In this document: positions 58,516 through 64,000 of the stretch, in pieces
Position numbering within the stretch: position 1 is the first letter of the stretch
How the letters are laid out: each line of letters begins with the position of its first letter
From: Streptomyces sp. Ag109_O5-1
GTDB lineage: Bacteria; Actinomycetota; Actinomycetes; Streptomycetales; Streptomycetaceae
Direction: 5' to 3'
Assembly: GCF_003814875.1 (NCBI RefSeq)
Contig: NZ_RKQF01000001.1
Location: 1,240,001-1,304,000 of the forward strand
Length of the DNA: 64,000 nt
The notes under the pieces: model-generated
What the model was told of the DNA's origin: nothing
What the model saw: only the letters and a program-made list of their open reading frames with translations
Databases searched by the model: none
Translations under genes and position numbers: made by a program

Positions 58516-60711
58516 TCAGCGCGCGTCGGTGAAGGTCTCCCCCTTCTCCGCCTTCTCGACCAGCAGCGCGGGCGGGGTGAACCGCTCGCCGTAGGTCTCC
58601 GCGAGCTCACGCGCGCGTGCCACGAAGCCGGGCAGCCCGGCCTCCGCCCCGCCGTAGGCGTCGTAGCCGTTGACGTACTGGAGCACACCGCCGGTCCAGC
58701 CGGGGAACCCGATGCCGAAGATCGATCCGATGTTGGCGTCGGCGACCGAGGTCAGGACGCCCTCCTCCAGGAGGCGCACGGTGTCCAGCGCCTCGGAGAA
58801 GAGCATCCGCTCCTGCATGTCCCGGAACGGGATCTCGTGGCCGGGCTCGGTGAAGTGCTCGCGCAGGCCGGGCCACAGGGCGGCGCGGCTGCCGTCCTCG
58901 GCGTAGTCGTAGAAGCCGGCTCCGCCGCTGCGCCCGGGCCGCCCGAACTCGTCGACCATGCGGTCGATGACGGCCTCTGCCGGGTGCGCCTGCCAGGTGC
59001 CGCCGGCCTCCTCGACGGCCAGCTTGGACTCCCGGCGGATCTTCTGCGGCAGGGTGAGCGTCAGCTCGTCCATCAGGGAGAGCACCTTGGCCGGGTAGCC
59101 GGCCTGGGCCGCCGCCTGCTCGACCGAGGCGGGCTCGATGCCCTCGCCGACCATGGCGACGCCCTCGTTGATGAAGTGGCCGATCACCCGGGAGGTGAAG
59201 AAGCCGCGCGAGTCGTTGACGACGATCGGCGTCTTGTTGATCTGCCGGACCAGGTCGAAGGCGCGGGCGAGGGCCTCGTCGCCGGTGCGCTCGCCCTTGA
59301 TGATCTCGACGAGCGGCATCTTGTCGACGGGCGAGAAGAAGTGCAGTCCGATGAAGTCGGTCTGCCGCTCGACGCCCTCGGCGAGGGCGGTGATGGGCAG
59401 GGTGGAGGTGTTGGAGCAGAGCAGCGCGTCGGGGGCGACGACGGACTCGATCTCCTGGAAGACCTTGTGCTTGAGGGCGGTGTCCTCGAAGACGGCCTCG
59501 ATGACGGCGTCGCAGCCGGCCAGGTCCTGCGGGTCCCCGGTGGGCGTGATCCGGGCGAGCAGCGCGTCGGCCTTCTCCTGGCTGGTACGGCCCTTGGCCA
59601 CGGCCTTGGCGCACAGCTTCTCGGAGTAGCCCTTGCCCTTCTGGGCGGCCTCGGCCGAGACGTCCTTGAGGACGACGTCGATGCCCGCGCGGGCGCACGA
59701 GTAGGCGATGCCGGCGCCCATCATGCCCGCGCCGAGGACGGCGACCTTGGTGACCTTGCGGGGCTCGACGCCCTTGGGGCGGTTGGCGCCGGAGTTGACG
59801 GCCTGGAGGTCGAAGAAGAACGCCTGGATCATGTTCTTCGAGATCTGCCCGGCGGCCAGCTCCACGAAGTAGCGGGCCTCGATGACCTGGGCGGTCTCGA
59901 AGTCGACCTGGCTGCCCTCGACAGCGGCGGCGAGGATGCGGCGCGGCGCCGGGTAGGGGGCGTTGTTGGTCTGCTTGCGCAGGGTGGCCGGGAACGCGGG
60001 CAGGTTGGCGGCGAACTTGGGGTTGGCGGGCGTGCCGCCGGGGATCCGGTAGCCCGGCTTGTCCCAGGGCTGCTGCGACTCGGGGTTGGCGTCGATGAAC
60101 GCGCGGGCCTTGGCCAGCAGTTCGTCCGGGGTCGCGGCGACCTCGTGGATCAGGCCGTTCTGCAGCGCGCGCGTGGCGTTGTACTGAGTGCCCTGGAGGA
60201 GGACCTTCAGCAGGGCGTCGGCGATGCCGAGGAGACGTACGGTGCGGACGACTCCGCCGCCGCCGGGGAGCAGGCCGAGGGTGACCTCGGGGCAGCCGAT
60301 CTTGGTGCCGGGGGTGTCGAGGGCGACCCGGTGGTGGCAGGCGAGGGCGAGCTCGTAACCACCGCCCAGGGCCGCGCCGTTGATGGCGGCGACGACGGGC
60401 TTGCCGAGGGTCTCGATGCGGCGCAGGTTGCGCTTGATGGCGAGGCCGCCGTCGAAGAGGTCCTGGGCGGTCTCGGGGGTGACCCGGATGAGGTCGCGCA
60501 GGTCGCCGCCGGCGAAGAAGGTCTTCTTGGCGGAGGTGAAGATGACGCCCCGGACCGAGTCCTTCTCGGCCTCCAGGCGGTCGGCGATGGCGGCGATGGA
60601 CTCGACGAAGGCCGCGTTCATGGTGTTGGCGGACTGGTTGGGATCGTCGAGGACGAGAGTGACGACACCGGTGTCGTCCTGTTCCCAGCGGATGGTGGTG
60701 CTCTCGGTCAT
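58516..60711 (-). CDS. FadB/FadJ-type enoyl-CoA hydratase/3-hydroxyacyl-CoA dehydrogenase
   Basis: A 731-aa bifunctional beta-oxidation enzyme. The N-terminal crotonase domain has FFAGGDLRDLI (about residue 67) and NGAALGGGYELALACHHRV (about residue 112). The NAD-binding domain starts VAVLGAGMMGAGIAYSCARAG near residue 335, and the dehydrogenase site includes GLHFFSPVDKMPLVEII (catalytic His region). It hydrates enoyl-CoA and oxidises the 3-hydroxyacyl-CoA. It lies 40 bp behind the thiolase gene, forming a FadAB-like pair in the order A-B. Confidence 0.94.
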   Translation of the reverse strand: MTESTTIRWEQDDTGVVTLVLDDPNQSANTMNAAFVESIAAIADRLEAEKDSVRGVIFTSAKKTFFAGGDLRDLIRVTPETAQDLFDGGLAIKRNLRRIETLGKPVVAAINGAALGGGYELALACHHRVALDTPGTKIGCPEVTLGLLPGGGGVVRTVRLLGIADALLKVLLQGTQYNATRALQNGLIHEVAATPDELLAKARAFIDANPESQQPWDKPGYRIPGGTPANPKFAANLPAFPATLRKQTNNAPYPAPRRILAAAVEGSQVDFETAQVIEARYFVELAAGQISKNMIQAFFFDLQAVNSGANRPKGVEPRKVTKVAVLGAGMMGAGIAYSCARAGIDVVLKDVSAEAAQKGKGYSEKLCAKAVAKGRTSQEKADALLARITPTGDPQDLAGCDAVIEAVFEDTALKHKVFQEIESVVAPDALLCSNTSTLPITALAEGVERQTDFIGLHFFSPVDKMPLVEIIKGERTGDEALARAFDLVRQINKTPIVVNDSRGFFTSRVIGHFINEGVAMVGEGIEPASVEQAAAQAGYPAKVLSLMDELTLTLPQKIRRESKLAVEEAGGTWQAHPAEAVIDRMVDEFGRPGRSGGAGFYDYAEDGSRAALWPGLREHFTEPGHEIPFRDMQERMLFSEALDTVRLLEEGVLTSVADANIGSIFGIGFPGWTGGVLQYVNGYDAYGGAEAGLPGFVARARELAETYGERFTPPALLVEKAEKGETFTDAR

Positions 60712-60751
60712 GGCTCGTGTCTCCGTGAAGTCTCTTGGTTCCGCGGGGATT

Positions 60752-61966
60752 TCAGACGCGCTCGACGATGGTGGCGATGCCCATGCCGCCGCCCACGCAC
60801 AGCGTGGCGAGGCCGTAGCGCTTGTCCTGGCGCTCCAGTTCGTCGACGAGCGAGCCGAGGATCATCGCGCCGGTGGCGCCGAGGGGGTGGCCGAGGGCGA
60901 TGGCGCCGCCGTTGACGTTGACCTTGTCCAGGGACAGGCCCATGTCCTTCACGAAGCGCAGCACGACCGCCGCGAACGCCTCGTTGATCTCGACGAGGTC
61001 GATGTCGTCGATGGTCAGACCGGCCTTGGCGAGGGCCTTGCGGGTGGCGGGGGCGGGGCCGGTGAGCATGATGGTCGGCTCGGAGCCGGAGACGGCGGCC
61101 GAGACGATCCGCGCGCGGGGGGTGAGGCCGTAGCGCTCACCGATCTCCTTGGAGCCGATGGCGACCAGGGAGGCGCCGTCGACGATGCCGGAGGAGTTGC
61201 CCGCGTGGTGGACGTGGTCGATCTTCTCGACCCAGTGGTACTTCTGCAGGGCGACCGCGTCGAACCCGCCCAGTTCGCCGATGTCGGCGAAGGACGGCTT
61301 GAGCTTGGCGAGCGAGTCGGCGGTGGTGCCGGGGCGCAGGTGCTCGTCGTGGTCGAGGACGGTGAGGCCGGCGCGGTCCTTCACGGGGACCACGGAGCGG
61401 TCGAAGCGGCCCTCCTTGACGGCCGTCGCCGCGCGCTCCTGGGAGAGCGCGGCGTACTCGTCGACGTCACGCCGGGAGAAGCCCTCGATGGTGGCGATCA
61501 GGTCGGCGCCGATGCCCTGCGGCACGAAGTTGACGGCCAGGTTGGTCATCGGGTCGTTGAACCAGGCGCCGCCGTCCGAGGCCATCGGCACTCGGGACAT
61601 CGACTCGACGCCACCGGCGAGGACCAGGTCCTCGAAGCCGGAACGGACCTTGGCGGCGGCCATGTTGACGGCTTCCAGGCCGGACGCACAGAAGCGGTTC
61701 TCCTGGACGCCGGCCACCGTGTCGGGCAGTCCGGCGGCGATCGCGGCGATCCGCGCGATGTCGGAGCCCTGGTCGCCGACCGGGCCGACCACGCCGAGAA
61801 CGATGTCGTCGATGGCGGCCGGGTCGAGGTCCGGGAAACGGCCCTGGGTCTCGTGGATGAGACCGACGACCAGGTCGATGGGCTTCGTGCCGTGCAGGGC
61901 GCCGTTCGCCTTGCCGCGGCCGCGCGGGGTGCGGATCGCGTCGTACACGTACGCTTCGGTGCTCAC
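60752..61966 (-). CDS. Acetyl-CoA C-acyltransferase (FadA-type thiolase)
   Basis: A 404-aa thiolase. The nucleophilic Cys is in [17 protein letters not shown] (about residue 92), [10 protein letters not shown] and [18 protein letters not shown] carry the His, and [12 protein letters not shown] holds the second Cys. It cleaves 3-ketoacyl-CoA to acetyl-CoA and a shortened acyl-CoA. GTG 61966 has AAAGG about 8 nt upstream; a TTG at 61981 would add five residues. It lies between the LLM gene (39 bp) and the FadB-type gene. Confidence 0.94.
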   Translation of the reverse strand: MSTEAYVYDAIRTPRGRGKANGALHGTKPIDLVVGLIHETQGRFPDLDPAAIDDIVLGVVGPVGDQGSDIARIAAIAAGLPDTVAGVQENRFCASGLEAVNMAAAKVRSGFEDLVLAGGVESMSRVPMASDGGAWFNDPMTNLAVNFVPQGIGADLIATIEGFSRRDVDEYAALSQERAATAVKEGRFDRSVVPVKDRAGLTVLDHDEHLRPGTTADSLAKLKPSFADIGELGGFDAVALQKYHWVEKIDHVHHAGNSSGIVDGASLVAIGSKEIGERYGLTPRARIVSAAVSGSEPTIMLTGPAPATRKALAKAGLTIDDIDLVEINEAFAAVVLRFVKDMGLSLDKVNVNGGAIALGHPLGATGAMILGSLVDELERQDKRYGLATLCVGGGMGIATIVERV

Positions 61967-62005
61967 TGACAAGCCTTTCAACGAGGGTTTTTACGCGGTA
62001 GGGGG

Positions 62006-63019
62006 TCAGAGCCAGTTCTTGACGGTCTCGACCAGGCGGGCCGGGTCCGGGCCGACGGGGGTGATGTCGAGCATGGTCACGCCAGCCTCGCGGTAGGCCT
62101 CGATGCGGTCGCGGACGTAGCCCTCGGGGCCGCACAGGGATATGAGCTCGCAGAACTCGTCGGGTACGGCCGCCTCGGCCTCCTTCTTGCGGCCGGAGAG
62201 GTACAGCTCCTGGATGAGCCGGGCCTCCTTCTCGTAGCCGTAGGCGACGGCGAGGTCGTTGTAGAAGTTCTTGCCGGGGGCGCCCATGCCTCCGACGTAC
62301 AGGGCGATCTTGGGGCGGACCAGGTCGCGGGCGGCGGCCGCGTCGTCGCCGATGGCGAGCGGGCCGCCCGCGACGATCCCCAGCGGTCCGAGGGCCGGGT
62401 CACGGCGGGCGGCGCCCTCCGCCAGCGGGGTCCCCCAGACCTCATGGGCCCGCTCGGGGATGAAGAAGATGGGCAGCCAGCCGTCGGCGATCTCGGCGGT
62501 CATCCGGACGTTGGCCGGGCCCAGCGAGGCGACGTAGAGCGGGACCTCGGCGCGCACCGGCTTGGTGAGGATCTTCAGGGGCTTGCCGAGGCCGCCGGGG
62601 CGGGGCATGTCGGTGATGCCGTGGTGGTCGATGACCTCGCGGCGCAGGATGCGCCGGGTCAGCTCGATCGTCTCGCGGGTACGGCCGAGCGGCTTGTCGT
62701 ACGCCTTCCCGTGCCAGCCCTCGACGACCTGCGGGCCGGAGGCGCCCAGCCCGATGATCGCGCGGCCGCCGGAGACCATGTCGAGACCGGCGGCCGTCTG
62801 GGCGATCAGGGCGGGGGTGCGGGAGTAGACGTTGAGGATCGCGGAGCCGATCTTCATCCGCTCGGTACGGGCGGCCAGGTAGCCCATGAGGGTGGGCGAG
62901 TCGAAGCCGTAGGCCTCGGCGACCCAGACCGCGTCGAGGCCCGCCGGTTCCAGTGCGGCCGCCCGGTCGGCCGCGGCCCGCGGGTCGCCCGCGTAGTCGA
63001 GGAAGGTGGAGAGCTCCAT
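62006..63019 (-). CDS. LLM-class F420-dependent oxidoreductase
   Basis: A 337-aa luciferase-like TIM-barrel flavin/F420 enzyme. Motifs include EPAGLDAVWVAEAYGFDSPTLMGYLAARTERMKIGSAILNVYSRTP (residues about 25-70) and RAIIGLGASGPQVVEGWHGK near residue 90, both usual for actinobacterial F420 reductases and dehydrogenases. The substrate is unknown; the operon suggests an acyl-CoA or a lipid. ATG 63019 overlaps the stop of the CoA-transferase gene by one base (TGATG). Confidence 0.9.
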   Translation of the reverse strand: MELSTFLDYAGDPRAAADRAAALEPAGLDAVWVAEAYGFDSPTLMGYLAARTERMKIGSAILNVYSRTPALIAQTAAGLDMVSGGRAIIGLGASGPQVVEGWHGKAYDKPLGRTRETIELTRRILRREVIDHHGITDMPRPGGLGKPLKILTKPVRAEVPLYVASLGPANVRMTAEIADGWLPIFFIPERAHEVWGTPLAEGAARRDPALGPLGIVAGGPLAIGDDAAAARDLVRPKIALYVGGMGAPGKNFYNDLAVAYGYEKEARLIQELYLSGRKKEAEAAVPDEFCELISLCGPEGYVRDRIEAYREAGVTMLDITPVGPDPARLVETVKNWL

Positions 63020-64000
63020 CAGGTGGGGTCCTTGTCGTGGTCGTCGAGCAGTGCGGGTACGTCCCAGTCGCGGGCCACGCCGGTGGTGTCCGCGCCCGGC
63101 TGCGCGGGGGCGGTGCGCACGGCCGTGGGGGTCGCGGAGAAGCGGGGGGCGGGGGCGGGCTGGGTGATGCCGCCGTGGTCGGTGAAGGTGCCGCGGGCGG
63201 CCAGATGGGGGTGGTGCGGGGCCTCCCGGAGGGACAGCACAGGGGCCACGCAGGCGTCGGAGCCCTCGAAGACGGCCGTCCACTCGGCCCGGGTGCGGGA
63301 CTTGAAGCGGGCAGCGACCCGCTCGCGCAGCTCGCCCCAGCGGGTCCAGTCCTTGCGGGCGTCGGCCAGGTCGTCGAGGTCGCCCAGCAGCTGAAGGAAC
63401 TCTGCGTAGAACTGCGGCTCCAGGGCGCCGACCGCCATGTAGCCGCCGTCGGCGGTCTCGTAGGTGCCGTAGTACGGACAGCCGCCGTCCAGCAGGTTGG
63501 CGGCGCGCCGGTCGTGCCAGCCGCCTGCGGCGACCATGCCGTGGATCATCGCGGCCAGGTGCGCGGTGCCGTCCACGATGGCGGCGTCCACGACCTGGCC
63601 GGTGCCGGTCGCGCGCGCGTGGTGGAGCGCGGCGAGGACGCCGACGACGAGGTAGAGGGAGCCGCCCGCGTAGTCCCCGAGGAGGTTGGCGGGGACGGCC
63701 GGGGGTTCGTCGGGGCGGCCGATCATGCCGAGGGTGCCGGTGAGGGCGATGTAGGCGATGTCGTGGCCTGCGCGGTGCGCGAGGGGCCCCTCCTGGCCCC
63801 AGCCGGTCATCCGGCCGTAGACCAGGCGGGGGTTGCGGGCGTGGCAGTCCTCGGGGCCGACGCCGAGGCGCTCGGCGACGCCGGGGCGGTAGCCCTCGAT
63901 CAGGATGTCGGCGCGTTCGGCGAGGTCGAGGACGCGGGCGGGACCGTCCGGGGACTTCAGGTCGACGAGCACGGAGCGCTTGTTGCGGTTGGTGACGTCG
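63019..64000 (-). CDS. CaiB/BaiF-family CoA-transferase (N-terminus outside window)
   Basis: At least 327 residues of a family-III CoA-transferase or alpha-methylacyl-CoA racemase-like protein. The visible part starts DVTNRNKRSVLVDLKSPDG, then DILIEGYRPGVAERLGVG, NPRLVYGRMTGWGQEGPLAHRAGHDIAYIALTG and CPYYGTYETADGGYMAVGALEPQFY. The catalytic Asp of the family is in the AGHDI segment. AMACR-type racemases prepare methyl-branched acyl-CoAs for beta-oxidation, which would suit the downstream thiolase and FadB-type genes. Confidence 0.92.
   Translation of the reverse strand, partial: DVTNRNKRSVLVDLKSPDGPARVLDLAERADILIEGYRPGVAERLGVGPEDCHARNPRLVYGRMTGWGQEGPLAHRAGHDIAYIALTGTLGMIGRPDEPPAVPANLLGDYAGGSLYLVVGVLAALHHARATGTGQVVDAAIVDGTAHLAAMIHGMVAAGGWHDRRAANLLDGGCPYYGTYETADGGYMAVGALEPQFYAEFLQLLGDLDDLADARKDWTRWGELRERVAARFKSRTRAEWTAVFEGSDACVAPVLSLREAPHHPHLAARGTFTDHGGITQPAPAPRFSATPTAVRTAPAQPGADTTGVARDWDVPALLDDHDKDPT

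Noticed and set aside
1..64000. Prophage, integrative element or secondary-metabolite PKS/NRPS cluster
   Set aside because: No integrase, transposase, tRNA-associated repeats, phage structural genes, ketosynthase or adenylation domain was seen. Gene decay is limited to two loci.
1..64000. CRISPR array or known anti-phage defence system
   Set aside because: No regularly spaced repeats with unique spacers and no cas, restriction, toxin-antitoxin or retron-like genes were found. The single macro-domain protein has no defence partner nearby.

Overview
The window is high-GC actinobacterial chromosome and almost certainly Streptomyces. Third codon positions are strongly G/C, many genes start with GTG or TTG, and short GTGA/ATGA overlaps join genes into operons. 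Several families are typical of the genus (DUF6126, DUF6250, DUF6380-like, SCO6745 family, DUF5941). From memory, and unchecked, the gene order resembles the S. coelicolor hopanoid neighbourhood (about SCO6730 to SCO6775) read in reverse. No rRNA, tRNA, CRISPR array, IS element or prophage was seen.

Layout. 1-13 kb: a mixed accessory/regulatory block. It holds a partial DUF4037 protein, an MBL hydrolase, a GLFV dehydrogenase, an MFS/XRE-cupin pair divergent from a GNAT gene, a TetR regulator, an SGNH hydrolase, a Tat-exported DUF6250 protein, a LysM-M23 cell-wall hydrolase behind a c-di-AMP (ydaO-type) riboswitch, a GH36 alpha-galactosidase, a tyrosine phosphatase and a second XRE-cupin gene coupled to a 40-aa membrane protein. 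13.2-26.3 kb: one minus-strand hopanoid operon in the order leader ORF, hpnC, hpnD, a 46-aa DUF6380-like ORF, hpnE, polyprenyl synthase, shc, hpnG, hpnH, ispG, dxs, hpnO. It carries its own MEP-pathway enzymes (dxs, ispG) as well as squalene and side-chain genes, and idi lies nearby at 35.2 kb. 26.5-33.7 kb: a TagGH-type ABC exporter and a five-gene overlapping operon (DUF5941/CDP-alcohol transferase fusion, LicC-like cytidylyltransferase, glycerol-1-phosphate-dehydrogenase-like enzyme, second CDP-alcohol transferase, GT2). I read this as an uncharacterised phosphoglycopolymer or phospholipid system. A PHO-box-like site lies over its promoter, and a tandem 11-mer array lies before the exporter.

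34-57 kb: a zitB-like zinc exporter with a Zur-box-like site, idi, an anti-sigma-type ATPase, an enoyl-CoA hydratase, DJ-1 and GlxA paralogues, an SCO6745-family gene, a minisatellite tract, tex, two DinB-like proteins, an ArsR/SRPBCC pair, a decayed flippase-like gene, DUF1003, an ABC-F protein, an FAD oxidase, two secreted peptidases, a macro-domain protein, an amino-acid permease and a MerR regulator. 57-64 kb: a broken TPP-enzyme/SDR chimera, then a lipid-oxidation operon (CaiB/BaiF CoA-transferase, F420 LLM oxidoreductase, thiolase, FadB-type multienzyme).

The main points for follow-up are the envelope-polymer cluster with its regulatory sites, the small ORFs embedded in the hopanoid operon, the dispersed repeat that forms the dxs C-terminus, and several well-formed operators next to regulator genes.
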